Source: Planctomycetaceae bacterium
GTDB taxonomy: Bacteria > Planctomycetota > Planctomycetia > Pirellulales > Pirellulaceae
Assembly: GCA_027487485.1 (NCBI GenBank)
Contig: JAIYDN010000070.1
Coordinates: forward strand, 124,001-188,000
DNA: 64,000 bases
Direction: 5' to 3'
Shown: in pieces, positions 33,523-43,428 of the stretch
How positions within the stretch are numbered: position 1 is the stretch's first letter
Layout: each line of letters starts with the position of its first letter
Notes under the pieces: generated by a model
What the model saw: the letters and a program-made list of their open reading frames with translations, nothing else
Told to the model about the DNA's origin: nothing
Databases searched by the model: none
Made by a program: the position numbers and the translations under genes

Positions 33523-34359
33523 TTATACGATCTGAGCGTCGATAATGCCGTCGTCGCCCAACATCGGCTCGAAAGCCGGCGGACCACCTCGCGAAACAAA
33601 GATGTCATGAATTTGGGCGGTTGCGTCGGCAAAAACCAAGTACAGGTAGGCTTGAACTACAAAGATTCCCACAAAACAGAACAGTAGCCCAAGCAGACTC
33701 AACGGCACGGAAGCAAGTCCGATGACCAGGGCGGCAACCAAACAAACGCCTGACATTCTCGAAAAGAACATGCCGATCCATCGCGTATCTGCCCCCTTCA
33801 TGAAGTCATTTCCCAAGGCCGAATGCATCATGGACGCCATCATCATCACTAGGCATGCCCAATAAATGACCAGCGTGATCACTCCCCCAACAATTCCGAC
33901 CAATACGGCAGGCACAACTTGTTCGTTGTTTCCCAAAGCGCTTGCAAGCGCCACCGTAATCATCATAGGAACGCCTCCCACGATCATGATGATGAACGTC
34001 CAAATCAAATTCCACAGGAACGGCCATAACCCTCGCAGCAGATAATCCGAAAGTCGATTGATGTCAAAATCAGGCCAGTTGTCGTTACGTCCGCCAGTTC
34101 GTGATGCCGCAACCTCGGCCGTATACCCGAATAAAACCAGAGTCCCGACAACCACGGAAGAAAGAACCACACAGCCTACAGACCATAAAACATTCATGAC
34201 CCAATTGGGGCTCTTGAATGGTGCTGTGAACACTCGTCCGTAGTCGAACGACTGAATCGGTTGGTCGTAACCCTGTGGATACTGAGAACCATAGCCACCC
34301 ATGGTGTTGCTGGCATAGGAATTCATGGAAGAGGCTGCAAAGGGGTCGGCATTGGACAT
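33523..34359 (-). CDS. Membrane protein, DUF4013/Yip1-like
   Basis: From MSNADPFAASSMNSYASNTM the protein has 278 residues. A Gly/Tyr/Gln-rich cytoplasmic N-terminus of about 45 residues precedes five or so membrane helices (for example VLWSVGCVVLSSVVVGTLVL and CLVAALVIGLASVPLSLLGL). The short C-terminus is polar (GGPPAFEPMLGDDGIIDAQI). The arrangement resembles DUF4013/Yip1-type membrane proteins common in planctomycetes, whose function is unknown. The longer frame to 34413 adds 18 unlikely residues. It stands alone and is followed upstream by a dispersed hairpin repeat. Confidence 0.65.
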   Translation of the reverse strand: MSNADPFAASSMNSYASNTMGGYGSQYPQGYDQPIQSFDYGRVFTAPFKSPNWVMNVLWSVGCVVLSSVVVGTLVLFGYTAEVAASRTGGRNDNWPDFDINRLSDYLLRGLWPFLWNLIWTFIIMIVGGVPMMITVALASALGNNEQVVPAVLVGIVGGVITLVIYWACLVMMMASMMHSALGNDFMKGADTRWIGMFFSRMSGVCLVAALVIGLASVPLSLLGLLFCFVGIFVVQAYLYLVFADATAQIHDIFVSRGGPPAFEPMLGDDGIIDAQIV

Positions 34360-34436
34360 ACTGTTTTCCGATGGCTGAAGAATGGAATGCTTGGTGTTCG
34401 TTGCGAGGTGCAAAATCTTGGCTTGAGGGGAATAAG

Positions 34437-34508
34437 TGAGCCGCGGGCGCTAGCCGCGATACAGATTCCCATAGAAAATCCCAAAACGCGGCTAGCGCCT
34501 GCGGCTCA
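34437..34508. repeat. Dispersed hairpin repeat (complete copy)
   Basis: A 22-base arm, TGAGCCGCGGGCGCTAGCCG and two more bases, at 34437-34458 is repeated inverted at 34487-34508 with one mismatch and a 28-base loop. One arm recurs at 42483-42504. The arm's GCGCTAGC core is familiar from repeats scattered through Rhodopirellula-type genomes. It behaves like a REP or MITE-like extragenic palindrome. Confidence 0.78.
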
Positions 34509-34553
34509 GTTTACCGGCATGCAGCCATTGACCAAGCTCAACGAACACATTGG

Positions 34554-37340
34554 TTACTCTGTGCACTCATCCAATAAATGGAAAATGCTTCTCCATGGCT
34601 TTTCGCTGCTGCTGCTTAGCGAAAGGGCGCACGATCGGGCGTTAGTATAGCCCGTTTCGCACTTGGATTGTCGCATGGATTCTGCAACATTCTTGGTAGC
34701 GCTTAATGCAAAGTCAGGTATCTCAAACCCTCGATCTCCCCCCATTCCGCAGCACTTTCCTTCGTGAGGCGAATGCACATGGTCGGCACAAGCGTTGGCG
34801 ACTTGCATCAACGGGGCTTCCAGTCCGAATTTATGATTGGAACAAACCGAATGGACTGCGACATCGGAAACCTTACTAGTGATCTGCAACGATGGGACGA
34901 ACTTTGCTGCAAGCTCTAACGAATCCAAGATCTGAATCCGCGCTAACCGTTCTTTGCGAACCGCATCCAAATAAGGGAGGCCTGTTTTTAAGAACGAAGT
35001 GCAGGAACCCAGGTCAAGCACTACCGGGCGCTCGCCATGTCGACTCCATTCCCAAATTGCGTCTAACAGCTCACTTTGCTTTTCGATCGCAACGTTGACG
35101 TACCCCTTGGATGAAAATGCTTGCCCGCAACATTTTCCTGAAGCATTGCTAGGAATATGCACATTGGCATCTGCCTTCGACGCAACTCGCATCAGCACGT
35201 CCGCTGTCCCGCCCATCATCCTAGACATGCAAGTTGGCCAGTAAATGAACTCGGCGTCCTCGAAGCTGCTTGAAAGGTCCATGTCGGGACGACCATAGTC
35301 GCTCGATAAACCTCGGTGCCATTGTGGGAATCCTGGCGCGATTTTTGCAATCGTTTTCGTGGCCCAACGCAGTCCGTCATCGCCCACCAAACCACTAGCC
35401 ACGCGACCAGCCAGGAGACTTGCCTTAACGGCGTGTTCTGCTATTCCAAAGTAATTGCCAAGAATCGAAGCCGCTTTCGAATCGACAACTCCCGTCGATT
35501 CTTTGCGCAATTGCTTCACAAGGTCCCCTGTATTGATCGCAACCGGACAGTCTAAAGCACATAGGCCATCGGTAGCACAGGTTGCCTTGCCCGCAAATTC
35601 GTAATCTCGATCTAACTGTTTCGCGAGTTCGATCTTTCCAGCCGCAAGCATGCGTTGTCTGGCCCTGCGAAGGACGATGCGTTGTCTAGGCGAGAGTGTA
35701 AAGTCTCGACTTGGGCAACGAGGTTCGCAGGCTCCGCATTCGACACACTTGTCAACCACATCTTCAACAATCGGTAGATCTTTGATGTTTTCCAGGTGAA
35801 GCTTTGGCTTGTTCGTCAAAATCACGTCTGGATTGAGCAATCCATCTGGATCCACTGCTCGCTTGAGCCGACGCATGATTTCAACCGCTTCGGTTCCCCA
35901 TTCCGTTTCGACAAACGGCGCCATGTTGCGTCCCGTTCCGTGCTCGGCCTTGAGTGCACCATCAAAACGATGAACGACCAAATCAACCATGTCATCGATG
36001 AAACGAGCGTACTTGTCGTTGTCCTTGGCGCTCGCCATCGGCTGCGAGATCACAAAGTGCAAGTTCCCGTCCCGAGCGTGACCAAAAATAATTCCGTTCG
36101 AATACGCATGCCGCACAAACAACTGCTGCAGTTCTTCGATGGCTGCTCCTAAACGTGGCAACGGAAACGTAACATCTTCCAAGATAGCAGCTTCGCCTTT
36201 GCCTCGGACTGCCGCGACTGCAGGGTACATTCCCTTGCGAAGCTTCCACAAATAGGCTTGCTGCTTCTTGTCCCGAGTGAACTCGATGGGGCTAAGCGAT
36301 TTTGCCTGCGGTTGAACTTTCGAGCGAAATTGTTCCAGCTTGTGAGCAATCGAGTCTTTGTCGGCTGCTTGGAACTCGAACAAAAGTCCCATTAATTTTT
36401 CGTGTTCGTTCAGCCGTTGCGGCAGTTCGGCCGGAACCCCTTCCAGATTGCGAATCGATTCCATCGACGCTCGATCCATGAACTCAACCGCGTCGCAGTG
36501 AATGTCAATCAATTCAGGAATGATTTCGCATGCCGAATTCGCATCTGGAAAGAAGGCTAGTGCTGTGGCTTTCTCGGGTAGTTCTGGAAGTGTTTTGAGA
36601 ACCGCTTCCGAGATGAACGCAAGCGTGCCTTCGCCACCGATCAGCAAATGCGCCAAGATGTCCAGCGGCTTTTCGTAATCCACGAATGCGTTCAGCGAAT
36701 AGCCAACCGTATTCTTTTGGTGGTACTTGCGACGAATCTTGGCCAGTAAATTGGGTGAAGCCAAAATAGCTGCTCTTAGAGCACTCAATTCACGAGCGAT
36801 CGAGGGCTTTTCCGCCTCGAATCGACTCGCCTCGCCCGCTAGCGAGGTATCCCAAACAGAGCTGTCCGGCAAAACAAATCGAATCGACTCGACCGTGTGG
36901 TAGGCATTGTTCGCAACGCCACAGCACATGCCGCTCGAGTTGTTCGAAAGGATTCCACCCATCATGGCGGAATTAATGCTCGATGGGTCCGGTCCAATTT
37001 TGCGTCCCATCGACCTTAACGTTGCGTTGACCACGCCGCCAATGGCCCCGCCTTGTACGCGGACTTTCATTCCAGAATCGATCGGCTCAATTTTCCGCCA
37101 ATGCCGTCCGATATCTACCAGCCAACCATCTGTAACCGATTGACCGGATAAGCTTGTTCCGCCAGCGCGAAATGAGATGGGCACACGCTGCTCGCGCGAT
37201 GCTTTGAATATGGCCTGAACTTCTTGTTCGGTCTGCGGTTGCATGACCGCTTGAGGGATCAGCAGGTACGGACCCGCATCGTTCGCAAAAGCATAGCGTT
37301 GCCAGAGTTCCGTAAGCACGTCAGTGCATGGATGAGACAT
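34554..37340 (-). CDS. FAD-linked oxidase fused to Fe-S subunit (D-lactate/glycolate dehydrogenase type)
   Basis: The 928-residue protein joins two normally separate functions. Residues 1-500 are a PCMH-type FAD-binding oxidase (PISFRAGGTSLSGQSVTDGW, then GPDPSSINSAMMGGILSNNS and a C-terminal FAD-oxidase cap with KAEHGTGRNMAPF). From about 529 come two 4Fe-4S clusters (CVECGACEPRCP and CATDGLCALDCP). Then come two CCG domains (GKCCGQAF near 737, GKCCGMGG near 864). This is the layout of D-lactate dehydrogenase or GlcD-GlcF fusions, which oxidise 2-hydroxy acids and pass electrons to the quinone pool. D-lactate or glycolate are the likely substrates; the sequence does not decide. The map gene precedes it by 15 bases on the same strand. 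Confidence 0.86.
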   Translation of the reverse strand: MSHPCTDVLTELWQRYAFANDAGPYLLIPQAVMQPQTEQEVQAIFKASREQRVPISFRAGGTSLSGQSVTDGWLVDIGRHWRKIEPIDSGMKVRVQGGAIGGVVNATLRSMGRKIGPDPSSINSAMMGGILSNNSSGMCCGVANNAYHTVESIRFVLPDSSVWDTSLAGEASRFEAEKPSIARELSALRAAILASPNLLAKIRRKYHQKNTVGYSLNAFVDYEKPLDILAHLLIGGEGTLAFISEAVLKTLPELPEKATALAFFPDANSACEIIPELIDIHCDAVEFMDRASMESIRNLEGVPAELPQRLNEHEKLMGLLFEFQAADKDSIAHKLEQFRSKVQPQAKSLSPIEFTRDKKQQAYLWKLRKGMYPAVAAVRGKGEAAILEDVTFPLPRLGAAIEELQQLFVRHAYSNGIIFGHARDGNLHFVISQPMASAKDNDKYARFIDDMVDLVVHRFDGALKAEHGTGRNMAPFVETEWGTEAVEIMRRLKRAVDPDGLLNPDVILTNKPKLHLENIKDLPIVEDVVDKCVECGACEPRCPSRDFTLSPRQRIVLRRARQRMLAAGKIELAKQLDRDYEFAGKATCATDGLCALDCPVAINTGDLVKQLRKESTGVVDSKAASILGNYFGIAEHAVKASLLAGRVASGLVGDDGLRWATKTIAKIAPGFPQWHRGLSSDYGRPDMDLSSSFEDAEFIYWPTCMSRMMGGTADVLMRVASKADANVHIPSNASGKCCGQAFSSKGYVNVAIEKQSELLDAIWEWSRHGERPVVLDLGSCTSFLKTGLPYLDAVRKERLARIQILDSLELAAKFVPSLQITSKVSDVAVHSVCSNHKFGLEAPLMQVANACADHVHSPHEGKCCGMGGDRGFEIPDFALSATKNVAESMRQSKCETGYTNARSCALSLSSSSEKPWRSIFHLLDECTE

Positions 37341-37355
37341 TCGGAGAGAACCAGT

Positions 37356-38153
37356 CTAAAATTGGTGTCCGCGCTTCGGTCCGTTGACAGTTTGAGTCAA
37401 AATCTCTGGACCATCTTCGCGCATGAGGATTGTATGTTCAAATTGGGCCGACAGGCGGCCGTCACGAGTTCGCACGGTCCAATTGTCTGTTGGATCTAAT
37501 TTGGTAAATCGAGTGCCAGCGTTGATCATCGGCTCAACGGTAAAGCACATACCAGGTAGCAAGCGCTCTTGACGACTCTTGCGATCCGGCACGTGCGGAA
37601 TGTTCGGATATTGATGAAACCGACGGCCCAAACCATGGCCAACATACTCGCGAACTACGGAAAAGCCTCGACCGGTCGCTTCTGCAACCACATTGTCGCC
37701 GATCACGCTGACCGGGCAGCCCGGTTCCAATGCCGCAATTGCACGGTGCATGGAATCAAAAGCACACTGAGTCACCTTGCGAGCTTCCTCGGAAACCTCA
37801 CCTACCAAAAATGTTTCTGATTGATCACCGTGCCAACCATCCACAATGGATGTGATATCGACATTGATTATGTCACCCTCTTTGAGGACGTATGCATCGG
37901 GAATTCCATGACAAATCACTTCGTTCACGCTGGTGCAGCAGCTCTTGGTGTAGCCTAGGTATCCGAGCGTTGCAGGAACATGCTTATGCTGTTGCGTGTA
38001 GTCAAAAACAAGCCGGTCGATTTCCTCTGTCGAAATCCCGGGCTTGATGTACCCTCGCACGTAGTCCATCAATTGGGCGTTGAACTTACCAGCGGCACGC
38101 ATCCCCATACGTTGAAGTTCTGTCAATTGAAGCTTGCGGATATTTTGAAGCAT
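37356..38153 (-). CDS. map: Methionine aminopeptidase, type I
   Basis: The 265-residue metalloprotease removes the start methionine from new proteins. The metal ligands lie in the expected contexts: DVVNVDIT-like INVDITSIVDGWHGDQSETF (two aspartates), GHGLGRRFHQYPNIPH (histidine), CFTVEPMINAG (glutamate) and FEHTILMREDG (glutamate). HGIPDAYVL and YVGHGLG are diagnostic. There is no N-terminal zinc-finger extension. The FAD oxidase gene follows 15 bases downstream, so the two may be cotranscribed. Confidence 0.95.
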   Translation of the reverse strand: MLQNIRKLQLTELQRMGMRAAGKFNAQLMDYVRGYIKPGISTEEIDRLVFDYTQQHKHVPATLGYLGYTKSCCTSVNEVICHGIPDAYVLKEGDIINVDITSIVDGWHGDQSETFLVGEVSEEARKVTQCAFDSMHRAIAALEPGCPVSVIGDNVVAEATGRGFSVVREYVGHGLGRRFHQYPNIPHVPDRKSRQERLLPGMCFTVEPMINAGTRFTKLDPTDNWTVRTRDGRLSAQFEHTILMREDGPEILTQTVNGPKRGHQF

Positions 38154-38547
38154 GCCACCCTCGGAAACGGTACTTTTCCCTTAATTTCCGCCCTAGTGTA
38201 TCCACTTTGCGAGGTTTCTTCAAATCGCGAATTCTCTTTGGCAAAATGTAGAACAGTTGTCCTCAACTGTTCATGAATCTTGCAACGTTCTCCCAAGCTC
38301 AAGTCCACACTTGTCGGCACTTTGCGATCAGCTCAGAATCATGTAACGGCCTTGGGGAAGTAATGTACCGGTTTCTGCAGTCGGGATGGGAACCTGGTTG
38401 GCAGTTCCGAGCAGTTGAGGACAACTGCTCTACATTGTGAATCTTGCAACGTTCTCCCGAGCTCAAGTCCACGATTGTCGGCACTTTCCATTCCATTCAG
38501 CATCGAAAAACCTACATGAAGTGTCGCGAAGCAATGGCGCTCCAGTC
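38154..38547. other. Repeat-rich intergenic region upstream of map
   Basis: The 394 bases between map and the PQQ dehydrogenase gene contain the composite repeat described at 38248-38487 and no supported gene. The map promoter must also lie here. Confidence 0.6.
38248..38487. repeat. Composite intergenic repeat block
   Basis: Two 25-base palindromic units, GTAGAACAGTTGTCCTCAAC onward (38248-38272) and its inverted copy (38409-38433), enclose a spacer. A 50-base segment beginning TGAATCTTGCAACGTTCTCC follows at 38274 and recurs directly at 38438 with two or three mismatches. Such blocks look like non-coding repeat elements that have duplicated within one intergenic space. Confidence 0.75.
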
Positions 38548-40629
38548 CTACTCCGACAACGCGAACGCAACGAGCGTTCCACCAAGACGACGACCGCTTT
38601 TGCCTCCTCCGGCGGAAATAACCACATATTGCTTGCCACCCACCATATAAGTACTTGGGCTGGCGTTACCCCCAAACGGCAAACTAGACTTCCAAAGCAG
38701 CTCCCCTGTTTGTTTGTCAAACGCTCGGAAAGTTTCGTCGGCGGTCGCTCCGATGAAGATCAACCCCCCTGCCGTAGCAAGAGGCCCGCCGTAGTTCTCC
38801 GTCCCGGTTGGTGGGATTCCTCGTTCTGTCAGTTCGGGATACTCTCCCAAAACCACTTTCCATTTCAACTCCCCCGAGTTGAGATCCACTGCGTTCAAAG
38901 TCCCCCACGGTGGCTTGATCGCTGGGTAGCCCTCGTCATCTAGCCAACGCCGAAATCCTCCAAAGGCATAGGTCGGTTTTGAATCCTTGGTGTCGCGAAC
39001 TGCTTGTTTTGTGTCTTTCGGAACAGCACTCGTTTCACTAGGCGGCTCGCTCTTGCTGAGAACGTAATCGAGAATTGCATTGCGTTTTTCCTCGGGCATC
39101 GAATCGTAAGATGGCATGCGACCCCGTCCTTGCCGCGTCATTTGATCGATCTCTGCCCGCGTCTTGCGCTTATCGATCTCAAGCAACGACGGGAACTTCA
39201 ATTCGAGATTCCCCTTCAGATCCAACCCATGGCACACGCCGCAATAGAGCATATAGTCTTTCTCGCCGAGCCCAAGTTCCGTTCCGTCTGCATGACGGGT
39301 TTCAATCATTTGCAACAACCAAGGCATCTCATTCACATTGACGTAATAGATCCCATCAGGATCTGCCGCGCCACCTCCCCATTCCATCCCGCCATCAAAC
39401 CCAGGGAACATGACTGTCTCTTTCAGGCTGGGAGCAGGAAACGGTCCGAAGTTCGGGGCCGCTCGAATTCTATCCAACGTCATTTGTTGCGTTGCAGCCG
39501 AAATGTTGGACGCATCTTCCTCAGTATACGTTTGTCGCATTAGCGGCAGAGGTTTGGTCGGGAACGGCTGAGTTGGCCAAGCTTGCTCGCCGATCAAATC
39601 CGATGCAGGAACCGGTCGCTCTTCGATCGGCCACAAAGGTTCACCCGTGACTCGATCAAACACAAAAAGCAAACCATGTTTGGTCCCTTGAGCTACCGCA
39701 TCGACCTGCTTCCCTTCGTGGGTTACTGTCAACAGAACAGGGGCACATGGCAAGTCCTTGTCCAATAGATCGTGATGGACGATTTGGAAATGCCATATCC
39801 GTTCACCGGTCGCGGCATTCAACGCAACAATGCTGTTCGCGAACAAATTGCTACCGTGCCGATCGCCTCCATAGAAATCCGGCTCTGCCGTTTTGGTTGC
39901 AGCGTAAACAATTCCGCGTTTTTCATCGAGCGATTGCCCACACCATGGCATCAAGCCCGATGCCGTTTCGTGAGAGCCCTGTGGCCAAGTGTCGTAGCCA
40001 ACTTCGCCAGGTCGAGGAATAAAATGAAAGATCCAACGCTGCTCGCCGGTTAGGACATCAAAAGCTCGAAGAACGCCCTTGCCTCCAAGTCCTCCCAAAA
40101 TCATCATGTTTTTATAAATGACACCCGGCGTATTTAGCCCTGACCCAAGATTGATTGAACCCTTCTCACCAAAACTTCGGATCGTCGCGCCCGTCTTTGG
40201 ATCGATAGCGAACAAATATCCGTTGACCGCTGTAAACAACCGCTGCTCTTCACCCGTTTCATTCTGCCAGTAGACCAATCCCCGCTGACGCGGACTTCCG
40301 GGGCCGGTAGGCTCGTTCGCGGGGTCCCACTTCCAGATTTCTGCTCCAGTTGCCGCGTCCAATGCAATCACAGCACGAGTCGCGGTGGGCGTGTAGAGCA
40401 CTCCATTCACGATTAAGTTGTTCGCTTGGTACTCGGCTCGATTGCCCGTATCGTAAGTCCAGGCAACTTTTAGTTTGCTTACATTTTCACGAGTAATCTG
40501 CTGAAGCGATGAATAAAGATTTCGCTCCTTGCTGCCAAGATAGTGCGGCCAATCGACGTCTTGACCTCGAGCCACTCCCAAACAGATACAAATCGTCGTC
40601 GTCAGGACAAAATTGAAATAAGAGTTCAT
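38548..40629 (-). CDS. PQQ-dependent dehydrogenase with cytochrome c domain (quinoprotein)
   Basis: The 693-residue exported protein has a signal peptide (MNSYFNFVLTTTICICLGVA) and an eight-bladed PQQ propeller: DWPHYLGSKERNLYSSLQQI at the start, blades such as ALDAATGAEIWKWDP and AFDKQTGELLWKSSLPFGGN. A c-type cytochrome insertion carries the heme motif CGVCHG (C463, C466, H467) and the methionine-bearing GRGRMPSYDSM. It would oxidise a sugar or alcohol in the periplasm and pass electrons to cytochrome c. Homologs are called quinoprotein glucose dehydrogenase; glucose is a guess. ATG 40629 is preferred to 40647 because the signal peptide starts there. Confidence 0.86.
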   Translation of the reverse strand: MNSYFNFVLTTTICICLGVARGQDVDWPHYLGSKERNLYSSLQQITRENVSKLKVAWTYDTGNRAEYQANNLIVNGVLYTPTATRAVIALDAATGAEIWKWDPANEPTGPGSPRQRGLVYWQNETGEEQRLFTAVNGYLFAIDPKTGATIRSFGEKGSINLGSGLNTPGVIYKNMMILGGLGGKGVLRAFDVLTGEQRWIFHFIPRPGEVGYDTWPQGSHETASGLMPWCGQSLDEKRGIVYAATKTAEPDFYGGDRHGSNLFANSIVALNAATGERIWHFQIVHHDLLDKDLPCAPVLLTVTHEGKQVDAVAQGTKHGLLFVFDRVTGEPLWPIEERPVPASDLIGEQAWPTQPFPTKPLPLMRQTYTEEDASNISAATQQMTLDRIRAAPNFGPFPAPSLKETVMFPGFDGGMEWGGGAADPDGIYYVNVNEMPWLLQMIETRHADGTELGLGEKDYMLYCGVCHGLDLKGNLELKFPSLLEIDKRKTRAEIDQMTRQGRGRMPSYDSMPEEKRNAILDYVLSKSEPPSETSAVPKDTKQAVRDTKDSKPTYAFGGFRRWLDDEGYPAIKPPWGTLNAVDLNSGELKWKVVLGEYPELTERGIPPTGTENYGGPLATAGGLIFIGATADETFRAFDKQTGELLWKSSLPFGGNASPSTYMVGGKQYVVISAGGGKSGRRLGGTLVAFALSE

Positions 40630-40812
40630 GATTCCGCTCTCTAGCATCCATCGAGACGGACGCCAGGATTACCGAATCACTGGGGCGTCGACGTCATTGA
40701 TCATGATAGACCAAAGGATACCAAAGCGGAATGTGTATCCAAACAGCCGTCCATGGCAATCTCATGTCACCATGTTATGGCAGAAGGGGAGTTGTATGGC
40801 TTGAACCGAGCA

Positions 40813-42243
40813 TCAACCTTTGGCAGAAGCGGAAGAGATGATCACGCCGTACCAACCCAATCCATCAAATTCTTGGTATCCAATCGTTTTGGCAAATGCC
40901 ACTACCGACCCGTCCTCGCGGGTGTAACTACCGTTCGAGCGACCATCGTGCTTTAGATCGAAAGGCCTCAGTAAATCTTTTTCATCGGAGTCGGCAATAA
41001 TGCGCAAGTTCTGGTCCAGCAACAAGACTCGACTGCTTGCCCACTCCAATTCTGAAAGACTTGGCTCATCCTGAACGATCACGCGAGCTTGCTCTTGCCA
41101 ATCGAAGAATACGCCCAGCACCCCCAAGGTTTCGCCATGCATTTCTCCTCCCTTGCGAATCGCAGCCGAATACACGGCAACCGAACGATTTTGATGGCAA
41201 GGGTCGACAAAGATGTCGTCAGCAAAGTATTCAGAACCATCCTTGGATTGAATTGCGTTCTGGAACCAATTTGTTTCCGAAACATCCGATTTTTGTATTT
41301 TAGTAAATCTCTTGGGTTGAGCGTTGGCAACCACTTTTCCTGCTTCGTCTACAAGCAACAAGTCGATGTAAACGCTATAAAACTTGTTGATGGTAGCTAA
41401 ACGTTCCCCAGCTGTTTTTAATTCAATCTGATGTAGACTGCTTTCGGAAGCTGTAGCACTCTCCTCGTTTTCTGGTCGGAATATGCTCTGAATCAAATTC
41501 TGTAGTCCGAAACGCTTCTTTCTGCTCTGCTTCTTCTTTCGAATCGCTGCGTTTTCTGTTTCCCGAAGGAATTCAAGATGCTGGTAGAAGGCTTTATCGG
41601 TTGCCCACCAACGCACATCGGCGGTCCGTTCGTAAAGGTTGCGAACGATTAGCTGGACCAACGTCTGCGACATCTCTACCAATCGCACTCGGTCGCGATT
41701 CTCGATGTCTTTCGAAACGTCGTTGGCTTGGGAAGCCATGTCGGACAATAGACAGGTTTGATCGTCGGTCGCATGCGCAATCGACTTGCAGCTCGTATCT
41801 ACACGTTCAACCAACTCGGACAGTTCATGTAATCCTGAAAGAACATCTTGACTGGTCGTTTGAACATTGGAAACCGTAGAGCGAATCGACTTGGTTGCAT
41901 CCGATGTTTGTTTTGCGAGAGTTTTCACTTCTTCGGCAACGACAGCAAACCCTTTTCCAGCTTCACCTGCTCGAGCCGCTTCGATCGTAGCGTTCAATGC
42001 AAGCATGTTGATCTTCGCAGCAACGGCGTCGATGGTCGCAACGACCTTGCCAATGGACTGAGATGCAGAAAAAAGCGACCGCACCTGATCCTCGGACTTG
42101 CCGAATCGGTCCACCGTCTCACTAACTAAAGATGCAGACTCACGAGTTTCCGTTGCAATCTGCTGCACCGATGTTGCAATTCGGTCTACTCCGACAGCTA
42201 TCGATTGGATCGAATGTGGACTTTCAGAACTTTTGCTTGGCAT
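40813..42243 (-). CDS. Soluble methyl-accepting chemotaxis protein with C-terminal Cache-like sensor
   Basis: The 476-residue protein has its signalling domain first: residues 1-160 contain the MCP hairpin tip ([20 protein letters not shown], then [20 protein letters not shown]). Helices and a basic linker follow ([11 protein letters not shown]). A sensor domain then fills about 260-476, with Cache features ([34 protein letters not shown], and the closing [11 protein letters not shown]). There is no signal peptide or membrane helix, so both parts should be cytoplasmic. Canonical MCPs have the opposite order and an extracellular sensor. It lies 335 bases from cheR in the same direction and probably feeds the same CheA. 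Confidence 0.82.
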   Translation of the reverse strand: MPSKSSESPHSIQSIAVGVDRIATSVQQIATETRESASLVSETVDRFGKSEDQVRSLFSASQSIGKVVATIDAVAAKINMLALNATIEAARAGEAGKGFAVVAEEVKTLAKQTSDATKSIRSTVSNVQTTSQDVLSGLHELSELVERVDTSCKSIAHATDDQTCLLSDMASQANDVSKDIENRDRVRLVEMSQTLVQLIVRNLYERTADVRWWATDKAFYQHLEFLRETENAAIRKKKQSRKKRFGLQNLIQSIFRPENEESATASESSLHQIELKTAGERLATINKFYSVYIDLLLVDEAGKVVANAQPKRFTKIQKSDVSETNWFQNAIQSKDGSEYFADDIFVDPCHQNRSVAVYSAAIRKGGEMHGETLGVLGVFFDWQEQARVIVQDEPSLSELEWASSRVLLLDQNLRIIADSDEKDLLRPFDLKHDGRSNGSYTREDGSVVAFAKTIGYQEFDGLGWYGVIISSASAKG

Positions 42244-42578
42244 AATTGCACTGTATTTAAAACAAGCGGTCTTTGAAAAGAGTTTTGCAGACAAATCTCT
42301 GCGATTGCACAGAATAGTAGGTTGCTAAACAAAACCGGGTGAAAATTTCCGATCGAATTCGGATAATATTTTTTTGGTCGGGATCGTTGGATTAAAACCA
42401 AACGAATTCAAAATTCAAATCAAACGGTCGCGCACAAATTAACGTGGACCACCATGAATCCTCTTCTCTGCCAGAAACATTTTGAGCCGCAGGCGCTAGC
42501 CGCGAATACTCATGCTTTAACAATTCCGTAACGCAGTAAACAATTACGGAAAAGCATAAAGAGGCTTAATACGAATTA
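42244..42578. other. Intergenic region with partial dispersed repeat and hairpin
   Basis: One arm of the 22-base dispersed repeat lies at 42483-42504 without its inverted partner. Next to it, at about 42514-42554, TTCCGTAA and TTACGGAA form a separate hairpin with an outer TGCTT/AAGCA pairing. The MCP promoter may lie nearer 42244. No gene is supported. Confidence 0.6.
42483..42504. repeat. Dispersed repeat, single arm
   Basis: TGAGCCGCAGGCGCTAGCCG and two following bases match the right-hand arm of the repeat at 34437-34508 (reverse complement). The second arm is absent, so this is a partial copy. Confidence 0.7.
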
Positions 42579-43397
42579 TCAAACAGCGCGCTGATAGAAT
42601 TGATTTTGCTTGTAACTCACGGGTACAAGGTCTGTCTGAATGTTGACCATGGATTCGCCACCACCCAGAAACAGGAATCCGCCTGGATTCAGCAGCCGAA
42701 CCGCTTTGCGAATAATTTCTTCTTTGGTTGGTACGTCAAAGTAGATGAGAACATTGCGAAGGAAGATAACATCGAGCTGCGGAATGCGCGGCCATGTTTT
42801 CGATAAATTAACCTGCTTGAATTCGATTAGGCTTCGAATATCTTCGTTAGCAACAAGATTGTTACCGTCCGCGGTAAAGAAACGGGTTTGCTGAGCTGCG
42901 GTCAGGCCTCGGAACGTGTCAGCCTTAGTAAACTTCCCAATTCGAGCTTGTTCTAGTACCGTGGGGGAGATATCTGTGGCCAAGATTTTCGTATTCCAAC
43001 CGCCAATGGAATTAGTAGATTCCCTAACGGTCATTGCAAGGCTATACGGCTCTTGCCCAGTCGAGCATGCTGCCGACCAAATGTTGATATTGCGATCCAA
43101 GCCTTTTTTCACAGCAAGCTGAGGAAATACAAAATCCTTCATGCATTCAAAGGGCCATAAATCGCGGAAGAACCAGGATTCATTGGTCGTCATCAAGTCG
43201 ACAATCTGGTGCTTGAGCGGATCGTTTGGCTTGTTTCGCATGTGCTGGACAAGGGATCGAAAGGTTTGGAACTTCTCGGCGATAAGGGGTGCAAGCCGAG
43301 ACTTGACCAAATAGCCCTTTTCCTCGCCCAAAGCGATTCCCGATTCGCGATGGACTAGGCCTCGAATAAATTCAAAATCAGCATCTTGAAGTGGCAT
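42579..43397 (-). CDS. cheR: Chemoreceptor methyltransferase CheR
   Basis: The 272-residue enzyme transfers methyl from S-adenosylmethionine to glutamates of MCPs. It has the CheR N-terminal helical domain (FEFIRGLVHRESGIALGEEK) and methyltransferase motifs: NIWSAACSTGQEPYSLAMTV (SAM site), KILATDISPTVLEQARIGKF, and DVIFLRNVLIYFD with the NVLIYF signature. It ends GGGESMVNIQTDLVPV. It is the last gene of the che cluster in its tight part, 31 bases after cheB. Confidence 0.94.
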   Translation of the reverse strand: MPLQDADFEFIRGLVHRESGIALGEEKGYLVKSRLAPLIAEKFQTFRSLVQHMRNKPNDPLKHQIVDLMTTNESWFFRDLWPFECMKDFVFPQLAVKKGLDRNINIWSAACSTGQEPYSLAMTVRESTNSIGGWNTKILATDISPTVLEQARIGKFTKADTFRGLTAAQQTRFFTADGNNLVANEDIRSLIEFKQVNLSKTWPRIPQLDVIFLRNVLIYFDVPTKEEIIRKAVRLLNPGGFLFLGGGESMVNIQTDLVPVSYKQNQFYQRAV

Positions 43398-43428
43398 GTT
43401 CGTTAGTTTTCGCTATCAACAAAAAGGT

